64,000 nucleotides of DNA. It comes from Microvirga lotononidis (GTDB lineage: Bacteria > Pseudomonadota > Alphaproteobacteria > Rhizobiales > Beijerinckiaceae). The stretch's first letter is position 1. Every line of letters starts with the position of its first letter. This document shows, in pieces, positions 33,846 through 41,670 of the stretch. The stretch is from NCBI RefSeq assembly GCF_034627025.1, contig NZ_CP141048.1:4015001-4079000 (forward strand), read 5' to 3'. The position numbers and the translations under genes were made by a program. The notes below the pieces were generated by a model. It did not search any database, was not told where the DNA came from, and was given only the letters and a program-made list of their open reading frames with translations.

Positions 33846-33961
33846 ATCATCGACGTCGCGTCGTAACGGTGCGTCACCGGCATGAATTGCCTCTCGAAGG
33901 CATAGCCTCTATGTGACGTCCGTACCCTGGGTTCAAGCCCTAATCGACGATGAGAGTGAGC

Positions 33962-35032
33962 ATGGCTGTCGCAGCCTCCACCGAGGGCGTGCCGTTGGCG
34001 CGCATGCCTCGTAGCCGATCCCTGTCCTCCGTTCGCATCTGGCTCTACAGCCTCGCCGCCCTGGTGGTCCTGATGATCGCGGTGGGTGGTGCCACGCGCC
34101 TGACCGGCTCCGGCCTTTCGATCACCGAATGGAAGCCCGTCACGGGCGCAATTCCGCCGCTGACCGAGCAGGCTTGGCTGGCCGAGTTCGAGAAGTATCG
34201 GCAGATCTCCCAATACGAACTCGTCAACAAGGGCATGACCCTGTCGGAGTTCAAGTTCATCTATGCCTGGGAATGGGGACACCGGCAGCTCGGCCGTTTG
34301 ATAGGACTGGTGTTCTTTCTCCCGCTCATCTGGTTCTGGGCGCGCGGAACGATCAAGGGCCGACCCGCTCTGAGCCTTCTTGGAATCGGGGCACTGGGCG
34401 GGCTTCAGGGTGCCATCGGCTGGATCATGGTGGCGTCAGGCCTCGAGCCGGGCATGACCGCCGTCGCGCCGATCAAGCTTGCCCTGCATCTGACGGTCGC
34501 CAGCATCATCCTGGTCTGTCTCGTCTGGGTGGCTTCAGGGCTGAAGGACCGTTCCGGCTCCGCCGGACTGGAGGTGCAAACGGGCCATGCTCCCCGCATC
34601 CTCGTCGGGTTGATCCTGTTCCAGATCGCCCTCGGTGGCCTCGTGGCCGGATCGAAAGCCGGGCTTACCTACAACACATGGCCCCTGATGGACGGGGTCC
34701 TGGTCCCGCCGGCCTCGGCCCTGTTCGTGGTCAAGCCCTGGATCGAGAACTTCGTCGACAACGTGCTGCTCGTTCAGTTCAACCACCGCCTCGTGGCCTA
34801 TGCCATCGTGGCCTTCGCCCTATGGCACGCCTGGACCATTCGCCGCCGGGCTCCGGCCTCGAGAACCGCCGGTCGGGCGTCGGGAATGGCCTTCCTGGCG
34901 CTGGCGCAGATGGGCCTCGGGATCGTGACGCTTCTGCTCGCCGTGCCGCTCTGGGCCGGCTTGGCGCATCAGGTCTTCGCCATGGCGGTTCTTGCGATGG
35001 CTGTCGTCCACGCCAGGGTGAGCAGGGCCTGA
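33962..35032 (+). CDS. ctaA: Heme A synthase (CtaA/COX15 family)
   Basis: Oxidises heme O to heme A for aa3-type cytochrome oxidase. 356 residues with eight predicted membrane helices in two similar halves. Heme-ligand histidines appear in WEWGHRQLGRLIG, KLALHLTVASI, QFNHRLVAYAI and GLAHQVFAMAV; the conserved SGLSITEWKPVTGAIPPL follows helix 1. The first ATG at 33950 would add four residues. No other oxidase gene is adjacent. Confidence 0.95.
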   Translation: MAVAASTEGVPLARMPRSRSLSSVRIWLYSLAALVVLMIAVGGATRLTGSGLSITEWKPVTGAIPPLTEQAWLAEFEKYRQISQYELVNKGMTLSEFKFIYAWEWGHRQLGRLIGLVFFLPLIWFWARGTIKGRPALSLLGIGALGGLQGAIGWIMVASGLEPGMTAVAPIKLALHLTVASIILVCLVWVASGLKDRSGSAGLEVQTGHAPRILVGLILFQIALGGLVAGSKAGLTYNTWPLMDGVLVPPASALFVVKPWIENFVDNVLLVQFNHRLVAYAIVAFALWHAWTIRRRAPASRTAGRASGMAFLALAQMGLGIVTLLLAVPLWAGLAHQVFAMAVLAMAVVHARVSRA

Positions 35033-35041
35033 CATGAAGAA

Positions 35042-35063
35042 AGGGCGGCCCGAAGGCCGCCCT
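35042..35063. terminator. Bidirectional terminator between ctaA and the DUF1236 gene
   Basis: Stem AGGGCGGCC / GGCCGCCCT with a CGAA loop. On the minus strand the stem is followed by TTCTTC, and on the plus strand by GGACTTT, so it can serve both converging genes. Confidence 0.7.
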
Positions 35064-35085
35064 GGACTTTGGTATCCGCCGGTTT

Positions 35086-35493
35086 TTAGCGGATGACCTG
35101 GACGATGCGGTGGGTGCTCGGCTCGACCAGCACCGGAGTGTCGTTCACGACGGTGTAGCGATAGTTGGTCACGCCGTACTCGGCCGGAACTTCGTAATAC
35201 TGGACGCCGGAAGCGGGCAGGGTGGCGCCGACGCGAACTTCCTGCTGGTAGCGGTAGGACGGAACGCCCTGGGTCACGACGTACTGGCGGAACTGCGGCT
35301 GCTGCTGGTCGGCGAGGCCGCCCACGATCGCGCCCGTCACGCCGCCCACGGCTGCGCCGATCGGGCCGCCGACGATGGCACCGCCCACAGCGCCCGTGGC
35401 TGCACCGGCAGCGGCGCCGCCGGACTGAGCGAAGGCGCCCACGGGGGCGAGGGCAACGAGAATAGCGCCTGCAAACAAGATCTTCTTAGACAT
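35086..35493 (-). CDS. DUF1236 secreted protein
   Basis: 135 residues. A signal peptide (ILFAGAILVALAPVGAFA), a glycine-zipper region (AAAGAATGAVGGAIVGGPIGAAVGG), and a C-terminal DUF1236 domain (LPASGVQYYEVPAEYGVTNYRYTVVNDTPVLVEPSTHRIVQVI). Of unknown function; common in Rhizobiales and presumably in the envelope. Confidence 0.85.
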   Translation of the reverse strand: MSKKILFAGAILVALAPVGAFAQSGGAAAGAATGAVGGAIVGGPIGAAVGGVTGAIVGGLADQQQPQFRQYVVTQGVPSYRYQQEVRVGATLPASGVQYYEVPAEYGVTNYRYTVVNDTPVLVEPSTHRIVQVIR

Positions 35494-35903
35494 TTGTCAG
35501 CTCCTAGACTGGTGAAGTCTGGAGCTTAACGGCCAAGCGAGAGTGTGGTTCCGGCGGCGCAAAGCTGTTTTAAAAGGTCTCGACGGTGCCGCAGATCGTT
35601 GAAATCGGAGCCGGTCTCTCCCTGCCTGAAGTCTCTTCTCACGTGCGGCTGATGTCCATTTCGCGAGGGGCCGCTTTTGCTTCCGCCAGGACTTCAAGCG
35701 ATTCTTTCGACGCCCGCGCGGATCGAATCCGCTGCAGCGCAACGGCCTGAACGGGAGCAAATGAAGACGTCCTTCGTGAAATTCACCGTGGGAATACGCC
35801 TGGAATTAGGAAATCAGTACTTGCTCTCACACAGGTGAACAATATTAAGATAGGTTAATCCCTAGGTGCAGGGCTGTAGGAACAGGCTTATGAGGAGTCA
35901 GGC
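35494..35903. other. Intergenic stretch upstream of parA
   Basis: 410 bases between divergent genes. No convincing coding frame. The 80 bases next to the ParA gene are AT-richer and contain TTAA-N6-TTAA at 35845-35858, one base short of the CtrA spacing. I see no clear sigma-70 promoter. Confidence 0.4.
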
Positions 35904-36578
35904 ATGAATGTGCTGGTCTTTGCTTCGCGGAAAGGCGGCTCGGGTAAGAGCACGCTTGCTGCTCATCTCGCGAGTTATATCGCCAACCCCTCCCGCCCCA
36001 CATTGCTGATCGACAACGATCCGCAGGGTTCCCTGTCCCTCTGGCACAAGATCCGCAACCAGGAATACCTGGGCCTCAAGCACAATGTCCGCAATATCGA
36101 GGACGCCATCAAGCAGGCCAAGCGTGACGGCTACGAATGGGTTCTCGTCGACACGCCGCCGAACAAGTCCGCCATCGTGGCGGAGGCGATCAAGCAGGCC
36201 ACCCTCGTGATCGTTCCCACCCGGGCGAGCCTGTTCGACATCGCGGCCCTGCAGGATACGGTCGCCATCGCCCGCGAGCACCGCAAGCCCTATGCCGCCG
36301 TGATCAACGCCGCTCCGGCCAAGCATGGCGATACGGAAGCTCACGTGGTGGCGGATGCGCGCGGCGCTCTGAATGCCCTCCAGGTTCCGGTCTGGGCCGG
36401 CCAGATCACGCATCGCCCCGAACTGACGCTCTCTCTCGCGACGGGCGAGGGGGCTCGGGAATATGACGCGAATTCCCAAGGGGCCGACGAAATCGGCCGT
36501 CTCTGGACGGCGCTCGAACGGTCGCTCAATGCGATCCACAACACCTACAAGAAAGCCGGCTCGTCCCGCGCCGCGTAG
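35904..36578 (+). CDS. Orphan ParA/MinD-family ATPase
   Basis: 224 residues. The deviant Walker A is KGGSGKSTLA at residues 10-19, switch II is LLIDNDPQGSLSLW, and LVDTPP is present. A ParB-like partner or centromere site is not adjacent, so it is not part of a plasmid-type partition pair. The shortness and composition match ParA-like proteins used to position cellular cargos. TAGGAACAGGC and TGAGGAG precede the start. A strong terminator follows, so it is monocistronic. Confidence 0.85.
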   Translation: MNVLVFASRKGGSGKSTLAAHLASYIANPSRPTLLIDNDPQGSLSLWHKIRNQEYLGLKHNVRNIEDAIKQAKRDGYEWVLVDTPPNKSAIVAEAIKQATLVIVPTRASLFDIAALQDTVAIAREHRKPYAAVINAAPAKHGDTEAHVVADARGALNALQVPVWAGQITHRPELTLSLATGEGAREYDANSQGADEIGRLWTALERSLNAIHNTYKKAGSSRAA

Positions 36579-36597
36579 GCCTTGGCTTTTCCAGAAG

Positions 36598-36628
36598 AAG
36601 GGCGGCTTTCGAGCCGCCCTTTTTGTTT
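36598..36628 (+). terminator. Intrinsic terminator after the ParA-like gene
   Basis: Stem AAGGGCGGCT / AGCCGCCCTT, loop TTCG, then TTTGTTT. Confidence 0.9.
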
Positions 36629-36720
36629 GCCGTCACGACGCCGTCGTCTCCGGCGAGACAGGGCCGCACGCCTTGCGGCCCTGTCCTGGAGAGAACGACA
36701 CGGCTTCTGTCGCAAGCCGC

Positions 36721-38004
36721 TTACGCCGCGTCGAGAGCCTGATTGAGGTCGTCGATCAGGTCCTGCGTGTCTTCGAGGCCGATGGAGAGACGCACCACTT
36801 CCGGGCCTGCTCCCGCCTGCGTCTTCTGCTCGTCGGTGAGCTGGCGGTGCGTGGTCGAGGCCGGGTGGATCACGAGAGAGCGGGTATCGCCGATATTGGC
36901 TAGGTGCGAGAACAGCTTGAGATTGGACACGAGCTTCACGCCGGCCTCGTACCCGCCCTTGAGGCCGAAGGTGAACACGGCGCCGGCACCCTTGGGGCAG
37001 TACTGCTTGGCAAGGTTGTGATAACGGTCCGAGCGAAGGCCCGGATAGCTGACCCAGGACACCTTGGCATGGCCCTGCAGATGCTCGGCGACAGCCAGTG
37101 CATTATCCGAGTGACGCTGCATCCGCAGCGGCAGGGTCTCGATGCCGTTGAGGATCAGGAAGGCATTGAAGGGTGAGAGCGCCGGGCCGAGGTCGCGCAG
37201 GCCGAGCACGCGGCAGGCGATGGCGAAGCCGAAATTGCCGAAAGTCTCGCCCAGCACCATCCCGGCATATTCCGGACGCGGCTTGGACAGCATGGGATAG
37301 CGGTCGTCGCCCGCGAAGTTGAACGAGCCGCCGTCGACGATCAGGCCGCCGACCGAGTTGCCGTGGCCGCCGAGGAACTTGGTGGCCGAATGGACGATGA
37401 TGTCCGCGCCATGCTCGAAGGGACGGATCAGGTAGGGAGACGCCATCGTGTTGTCGACGATGAACGGAATGCGATGCTTCTTGGCGATGGCCGATATGGC
37501 CTGGAGGTCGACGATCACGCCGCCCGGATTGGCGATGGATTCGACGAAGATGGCTTTGGTCTTCGGCGTAATGGCCGCCTCGAAGGAGGACGGATCGTCC
37601 GAATCGGCCCAGACCACGTTCCAGCCGAAGTTCTTGTAGGCGTGGTTGAACTGGTTGATCGAACCGCCGTAGAGCTTCTTGGCCGCGATGAACTCGTCGC
37701 CGGGCTGGAGCAGCGTGTGGAAGGTCAGGAACTCCGCCGCATGGCCCGAAGCCACAGCCAGTGCCGCCGTGCCGCCTTCGAGCGCAGCAACCCGCTCTTC
37801 CAGAACGGAGCAGGTGGGGTTGCCGATACGGGAATAGATGTTGCCGAACGCCTGCAGTCCGAAGAGAGAAGCGGCGTGATCGACATCGTCGAAGACGAAG
37901 GACGTGGTCTGATAGATCGGCGTCGCGCGGGCACCAGTCGCAGCATCGGGAGCCGCCCCGGCATGAATGGCGAGCGTGTTGAAGCCTGGCAGACGGTCGG
38001 TCAT
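36721..38004 (-). CDS. metY: O-acetylhomoserine sulfhydrylase (aminocarboxypropyltransferase)
   Basis: PLP enzyme making homocysteine directly from O-acetylhomoserine and sulfide. 427 residues, the MetY length. YSRIGNPT and SATKFLGGHG (PLP Lys209) are clear, with ASGHAAEFLTFHTLLQPGDEF before the cofactor site, and the usual C-terminal block RSLVIHPASTTHRQL. It stands alone, with its own promoter upstream. Related hom is 12 kb away. The SAM-II riboswitch often seen on such genes is not visible here. Confidence 0.95.
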   Translation of the reverse strand: MTDRLPGFNTLAIHAGAAPDAATGARATPIYQTTSFVFDDVDHAASLFGLQAFGNIYSRIGNPTCSVLEERVAALEGGTAALAVASGHAAEFLTFHTLLQPGDEFIAAKKLYGGSINQFNHAYKNFGWNVVWADSDDPSSFEAAITPKTKAIFVESIANPGGVIVDLQAISAIAKKHRIPFIVDNTMASPYLIRPFEHGADIIVHSATKFLGGHGNSVGGLIVDGGSFNFAGDDRYPMLSKPRPEYAGMVLGETFGNFGFAIACRVLGLRDLGPALSPFNAFLILNGIETLPLRMQRHSDNALAVAEHLQGHAKVSWVSYPGLRSDRYHNLAKQYCPKGAGAVFTFGLKGGYEAGVKLVSNLKLFSHLANIGDTRSLVIHPASTTHRQLTDEQKTQAGAGPEVVRLSIGLEDTQDLIDDLNQALDAA

Positions 38005-38032
38005 GGGTGGGCGTTCCTTTAGGAAATGGATG

Positions 38033-38067
38033 CGTTCTATTTAAAGAACGTATCGTTCGTCCGTCAA
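38033..38067 (-). promoter_or_regulatory. metY promoter with overlapping palindromes
   Basis: On the minus strand: TTGACG (38062-38067), 17-base spacer, TTAAAT (38039-38044). Two inverted repeats share a half-site: GAACG-ATA-CGTTC in the spacer, and CGTTCT-TTAAAT-AGAACG bracketing the -10. This arrangement looks like an operator for a repressor; the regulator is unknown. Confidence 0.6.
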
Positions 38068-38090
38068 GGAGAGTGTTGGACTGCACGCCT

Positions 38091-38179
38091 GTCACCACAG
38101 ATCCTGTGCCGGTGATCCCGATCACAAGAACCGCCAAGCCTTTCCGTCTTGAGAGAGCCGGCACAAGGCCGGCCATGAC
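38091..38179. repeat. Intergenic palindrome family A copy
   Basis: 89 bases between the metY promoter and the CoA-binding protein gene. It has GTCA, TGTGCCGGTGATCCCGAT, a middle part, then GCCGGCACAAGGCCGGC and CATGAC. Same order as the copies at 15255, 43245 and 52934. Confidence 0.7.
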
Positions 38180-38198
38180 AGCGCAGAACGGGAGCCTC

Positions 38199-38723
38199 TC
38201 AAGGCCTGTTGAGGCTGAGTTTCTGAAACCCTTTGCCTGACAGGACCGGCTTCTTGGAGCTCAGCATGCGCGAGTTCACGCCCTGCCAGGAGATTTCGCC
38301 CGACAGGCGTCCGAACTCGATCTTCGGGCAGCGGTCCATCACGACCTTCAGGCCCTTCGCTTCCGCCTTGGCGGCGGCCTCATCGTTGCGGACGGAGAGC
38401 TGCATCCAGAGGACCTTGGGCAGGGGATCAAGCGCCAAGGCCTCGTCGGTGATCGGACCGGCGGCTTCCGAGTTGCGGAAGATCTCGACCATGTCGATGG
38501 GGACGGGCACCTCCTTGAGAGAGGCGTAGACCTTCTTGCCGAGAAGCTCGCCGCCCGCCAGGCCTGGATTGATCGGGATGACGTCGTAGCCCCGCTCCAG
38601 CAGGTATTTGGTCACGATCCAACTCGGCCGCGCCGGGTTCTGCGAGGCGCCGACCAGCGCGATGGTCTTCACGCTGTTGAGGATGCCGCGGATGTAATCG
38701 TTCGGATAATTGTCGTGGTTCAT
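38199..38723 (-). CDS. CoA-binding protein (YccU-like)
   Basis: 174 residues with a Rossmann-type CoA-binding domain: TIALVGASQNPARPSWIVTKYLLERGYDVIPINPG, GKKVYASLKEVP and DMVEIFRNSEAA. These proteins are homologous to the CoA-binding domain of succinyl-CoA synthetase; the function is unknown. The start is at MNHDNYPNDY, 34 bases from the divergent thioesterase gene. An upstream ATG would extend it into that gene. Confidence 0.85.
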   Translation of the reverse strand: MNHDNYPNDYIRGILNSVKTIALVGASQNPARPSWIVTKYLLERGYDVIPINPGLAGGELLGKKVYASLKEVPVPIDMVEIFRNSEAAGPITDEALALDPLPKVLWMQLSVRNDEAAAKAEAKGLKVVMDRCPKIEFGRLSGEISWQGVNSRMLSSKKPVLSGKGFQKLSLNRP

Positions 38724-38757
38724 GGATGGAACGTATGGGATGAGGCAGGGCAGTTCA

Positions 38758-39204
38758 ATGAGCATTTCACGCATGGCTTCGCATCATCCGATCATGACGA
38801 AAGACGATCTGACGGCGTTCCTCGACCGGGAATTTCCGCAGATGCACGCGGGAGGACGCAGCTATTTCGTGGATGAGATCGGTCCGCTTTCGGCGCGGAT
38901 GCGCATGGAATATCATGAGCGCCATTTGCGCCCCGGCGGCACCATCTCGGGTCCGGCCATGATGGCGCTGGCGGATCTCGCTCTCTACGCGGCCATTCTC
39001 GCCCATATCGGCCCCGTGGCGCTCGCCGTCACCACGAGCCTCAACTTCAACTTTCTGCGGAAGCCCGAACCCCGGGCCCTCATCGCCGATTGCCGCCTGC
39101 TCAAGCTCGGCAAGCGACTGGCGGTCGGCGACGTGTCGATCACGTCCGAAGGCAATCCCGACATCGTCTGCCATGCGACCGGGACCTATTCGATACCGTC
39201 ATGA
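38758..39204 (+). CDS. PaaI-family hotdog thioesterase
   Basis: 148 residues with a single hotdog fold. The catalytic region is LRPGGTISGPAMMALADLALYAAIL, with TSLNFNFLRKPEPRALIADCRLLKLGKR after it. It hydrolyses acyl-CoA, often aromatic. The start at 38758 has AGGCAGGG upstream; ATG 38794 (MTKDDLTAF) is also possible. Divergent from the CoA-binding protein; a shared control region is likely. Confidence 0.83.
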   Translation: MSISRMASHHPIMTKDDLTAFLDREFPQMHAGGRSYFVDEIGPLSARMRMEYHERHLRPGGTISGPAMMALADLALYAAILAHIGPVALAVTTSLNFNFLRKPEPRALIADCRLLKLGKRLAVGDVSITSEGNPDIVCHATGTYSIPS

Positions 39205-39503
39205 GAAAGTTGATTATGAGTGTCGTCGGAGCGGGGATTTTCGCTATCCTTGCGTTCGCCGTTTGGCTCGACAGGATGACGGCGGGCTTTCAAGAGCTTT
39301 TTCCAGAGGCCGTCTCCTGGGAAAACAAAAACGCTTATCTCAAATGCGAAGGGGCGGTGGATGGAGCATTGTCTTGGCCTTCTCAACCGGCAGTCGCCTG
39401 TCGGGCGATGCACATGTGTGCCAATGAAGCCCAGCTGAGTGCAGAGCTAAAACAATCTCTCATGCAAGCGATTCGAAGCTTATCAGAGTGCCAAGATCCT
39501 TGA
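39201..39503 (+). CDS. Small membrane-anchored protein coupled to the thioesterase
   Basis: 100 residues. The ATG overlaps the thioesterase stop (ATGA). One N-terminal helix (LIMSVVGAGIFAILAFAVWL), then a soluble part with four cysteines (LKCEGAV, AVACRAMHMCAN, LSECQDP), likely a periplasmic disulfide domain. Base composition is lower in GC than its neighbours. No family recognised. Confidence 0.6.
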   Translation: MRKLIMSVVGAGIFAILAFAVWLDRMTAGFQELFPEAVSWENKNAYLKCEGAVDGALSWPSQPAVACRAMHMCANEAQLSAELKQSLMQAIRSLSECQDP

Positions 39504-39516
39504 TCCGCGATGACGT

Positions 39517-40149
39517 TTAAACCGCGGTCGCTTGTTGGGCAGCTACAAGCGCATCGTCGATTTCCCGCGCCCGGACGGCCGCCGGACGGGAGCTGATCCG
39601 CTGCCAATAGGCTTCGAAGGCGGGCCGCTTCTCCAGGGTGCCGAACATCATGCCCCAACCGATCTGCGAGCCGACATAGACGTCCGCCGCCGTAAAGCGG
39701 TCGCCTGCGATGTATTCGGATTGGGTGACGGCATAATCCAGGACGTCGACCACGTTCTGGATGCTGCCGTAGCCGATGGCCCGCTGACGGTCGGCAGGGA
39801 CCTCGAAGCCGAATGCCTTGTTGCTCAAGGCTGCTTCTACCGGGCCCGCAGCAAAGAACATCCAGCGGTAATAGGCGGCCCGCTCCGGCAGGGGCGGAGC
39901 GAGCCCGGCCTCGGGAAAGGCATCGGCCAGGTATGCGCAGATCGCGGCCGCCTCGGTGACGATCTTGCCCTTATGGAGAACCGCAGGCACCTTTCCCATG
40001 GGATTGATGGCCAGATAGCCTGGCGACTTCATATCCGGACCAAAATCGAGGACCTCCGTGCGATAGGCGCAGCCCGTTTCCTCCAGCATCCATCGGGCGA
40101 TGCGCCCACGGGACATTGGGTTCGTAAAGAAGATCAGTTCGTCGGTCAT
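39517..40149 (-). CDS. Glutathione S-transferase family protein
   Basis: 210 residues. N-terminal domain: FFTNPMSRGRIARWMLEETG, NPMGKVPAVLHKGKIVTEAAAICAYLADAFPEAGL (cis-Pro and Glu-Ala pair), followed by a helical C-domain with DRFTAADVYVGSQIGWGM. The start MTDELIFF is chosen; upstream in-frame Met codons lie in the control region. Substrate unknown. It converges with the small membrane protein gene. Confidence 0.87.
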   Translation of the reverse strand: MTDELIFFTNPMSRGRIARWMLEETGCAYRTEVLDFGPDMKSPGYLAINPMGKVPAVLHKGKIVTEAAAICAYLADAFPEAGLAPPLPERAAYYRWMFFAAGPVEAALSNKAFGFEVPADRQRAIGYGSIQNVVDVLDYAVTQSEYIAGDRFTAADVYVGSQIGWGMMFGTLEKRPAFEAYWQRISSRPAAVRAREIDDALVAAQQATAV

Positions 40150-40224
40150 CGGGAGCCTCTCCGAATCTGCGGACGCGCCGCCATGGACGAGCATAGCGTT
40201 AATCGGCTCGAAGCCAAAGATATG

Positions 40225-40262
40225 TGGTATCATGGTAGGGTATGTGTGGTGCCATGATACCA
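40225..40262. promoter_or_regulatory. Perfect 11-bp inverted repeat between the GST gene and rplM
   Basis: TGGTATCATGG (40225-40235) and CCATGATACCA (40252-40262) are separated by 16 bases. The half-site resembles operators of GntR-family regulators (TGGTAT). It lies between divergent genes, 76 bases upstream of the GST start codon and 62 bases before the rplM -35, so it could control either. Confidence 0.45.
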
Positions 40263-40323
40263 TATGCCTGCTAAGGCTTGTTTTATAAGGGTTTTCCTGA
40301 TGTCTTGCGTTCGAAGATGTTGT

Positions 40324-40352
40324 TGACTTCGGTGTTCGATCTCACTAAACAG
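40324..40352 (+). promoter_or_regulatory. rplM-rpsI promoter
   Basis: TTGACT (40324-40329), 17-base spacer, TAAACA (40347-40352). Transcription would start near 40359, leaving a leader of about 70 bases. Confidence 0.55.
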
Positions 40353-40363
40353 CCATCACTCGC

Positions 40364-40393
40364 CGCCGCATCTCGCGGCGGTTTGTCGTTTTC
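40364..40393 (+). promoter_or_regulatory. Leader hairpin upstream of rplM
   Basis: Stem CCGCCGC / GCGGCGG with loop ATCTC, followed by TTTGTCGTTTT, in the short leader before rplM. It looks like a terminator or an L13-type autoregulatory structure; which one cannot be told. Confidence 0.45.
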
Positions 40394-40431
40394 AGAACCT
40401 GAGCCATGTGGCTCCAACGGGATACAGCGCA

Positions 40432-40896
40432 ATGAAGACTACGACTTCGCTGAAGCCCGCCGAGGTCGAGAAGAAGTGGGTTGTGATCGACGCGAAGGGC
40501 CTCGTTGTGGGCCGTCTCGCTTCGGTCGTTGCCATGCGTTTGCGTGGCAAGCACAAGGCGAACTACACGCCCCACGTCGACTGCGGCGACAACGTCATCG
40601 TCATCAACGCCGACAAGGTGGTGTTCACCGGCCGCAAGCGCGAGCAGAAGGTGTACTATCACCACACCGGTTATCCGGGCGGCATCAAGGAGCGCACCGC
40701 GAAGTTCATTCTCGACGGCCGCTTCCCTGAGCGCGTGGTCGAGAAGGCTGTGGAGCGCATGCTTCCCCGCGGCCCGCTTTTCCGTCAGATCATGGGCAAC
40801 CTGCGCGTCTATGGCGGCGCTGAGCATCCGCATACCGCTCAGCAGCCTGAGGTCCTGGACGTCGCTGCCCTCAATGCCAAGAACGTGAGGGCCTAA
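40432..40896 (+). CDS. rplM: Ribosomal protein L13 (uL13)
   Basis: Early-assembly protein of the 50S subunit. 154 residues with [50 protein letters not shown] and [18 protein letters not shown]. The start is [12 protein letters not shown]; an in-frame upstream ATG at 40408 would add 8 residues. Four bases ahead of rpsI, the normal pairing. Confidence 0.98.
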   Translation: MKTTTSLKPAEVEKKWVVIDAKGLVVGRLASVVAMRLRGKHKANYTPHVDCGDNVIVINADKVVFTGRKREQKVYYHHTGYPGGIKERTAKFILDGRFPERVVEKAVERMLPRGPLFRQIMGNLRVYGGAEHPHTAQQPEVLDVAALNAKNVRA

Positions 40897-40899
40897 TCC

Positions 40900-41376
40900 A
40901 TGGCGACTCTTCAGTCTCTCGCCGATCTGGGCCAGAACGCCCAGACCGCTGCTCCGGAAGCTCCGAAGCACGTCCAGAAGCTCGACTCGCTCGGCCGCGC
41001 CTACGCGACCGGCAAGCGTAAGGACGCCGTCGCCCGCGTGTGGATCAAGCCCGGTTCCGGCAAGATCGTCATCAACGGCCGCTCGGCCGAGGTATACTTC
41101 GCCCGTCCCGTGCTGCGCATGATCCTCGCTCAACCGCTCCAGATCGTCCAGCGCGAAGGCCAGTACGACATCACCGTCAACGTCGACGGTGGCGGTCTCT
41201 CCGGCCAGGCCGGCGCGGTCCGTCACGGCCTCGCCAAGGCGCTGACCTACTACGAGCCGGAGCTTCGCGGCCCGCTCAAGAAGGAAGGCTTCCTGACCCG
41301 CGATCCGCGCGTCGTCGAGCGTAAGAAGTACGGCAAGAAGAAGGCCCGCCGCAGCTTCCAGTTCTCGAAGCGCTAA
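40900..41376 (+). CDS. rpsI: Ribosomal protein S9 (uS9)
   Basis: 30S subunit protein whose C-terminal tail reaches the P-site tRNA. 158 residues: a 25-residue extension, then [43 protein letters not shown] and the C-terminal [18 protein letters not shown] terminator follows. Confidence 0.98.
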   Translation: MATLQSLADLGQNAQTAAPEAPKHVQKLDSLGRAYATGKRKDAVARVWIKPGSGKIVINGRSAEVYFARPVLRMILAQPLQIVQREGQYDITVNVDGGGLSGQAGAVRHGLAKALTYYEPELRGPLKKEGFLTRDPRVVERKKYGKKKARRSFQFSKR

Positions 41377-41400
41377 GGCTTATTCAAGCAGATATTTCGG

Positions 41401-41428
41401 AAAGGGCGGCTCTCGGGCCGCCCTTTCT
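41401..41428 (+). terminator. Intrinsic terminator after rpsI
   Basis: Stem AAAGGGCGGC / GCCGCCCTTT with a 6-base loop, then CTGCG. Confidence 0.8.
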
Positions 41429-41454
41429 GCGTTCATGGGCCCGTGGGGTCTTCC

Positions 41455-41484
41455 TTGACAAGCATGGCCTTGCGGCCGCATAGA
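41455..41484 (+). promoter_or_regulatory. Candidate promoter upstream of argC
   Basis: TTGACA (41455-41460), 18-base spacer, CATAGA (41479-41484). A start near 41491 would place the AUG of the short leader frame at or next to the first nucleotide. Confidence 0.5.
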
Positions 41485-41491
41485 TCGCGCC

Positions 41492-41551
41492 ATGACGATC
41501 TTCTCAGACATCCGACGTCGCTTCTTCGCCGCGCCTGCGCGCCTGCGATGA
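41492..41551 (+). CDS. Candidate arginine-rich leader peptide of argC
   Basis: A 19-codon frame, MTIFSDIRRRFFAAPARLR, with five Arg codons, three of them consecutive (CGA CGT CGC). No ribosome-binding site is visible; if transcription starts at the promoter just upstream the mRNA is leaderless, as is known for the S. meliloti trpL leader. A strong terminator lies 25 bases after its stop and argC begins 66 bases later. The order promoter, peptide, terminator, biosynthetic gene is that of a ribosome-mediated attenuator. I could not identify a clear antiterminator. Confidence 0.5.
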   Translation: MTIFSDIRRRFFAAPARLR

Positions 41552-41575
41552 GGGCCATTCGTCCGCTCGTCTGCC

Positions 41576-41605
41576 AGCCGCGCCGGGAGCGCGGCTTTTG
41601 TTTTT
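41576..41605 (+). terminator. Terminator in the argC leader (possible attenuator)
   Basis: Perfect 8-bp stem AGCCGCGC / GCGCGGCT with loop CGGGA, followed by TTTGTTTTT. It lies inside the leader of argC, not after a gene. Confidence 0.85.
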
Positions 41606-41670
41606 CTGAAACCTTGCAGGGCTGACGCGTTTCGCCCTATCTCCAGCATCGACGACAGATTGGATCGACC

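Noticed and set aside
35845..35858. TTAA-N6-TTAA upstream of the ParA-like gene, suggestive of a CtrA site.
   Set aside because: CtrA boxes need TTAA-N7-TTAA; the spacing is one base short and no second site is present.
38005..38090. Possible SAM-II riboswitch ahead of metY.
   Set aside because: The leader is about 30 bases from the predicted start point and lacks the conserved SAM-II pseudoknot sequence; a promoter with palindromes occupies the space.
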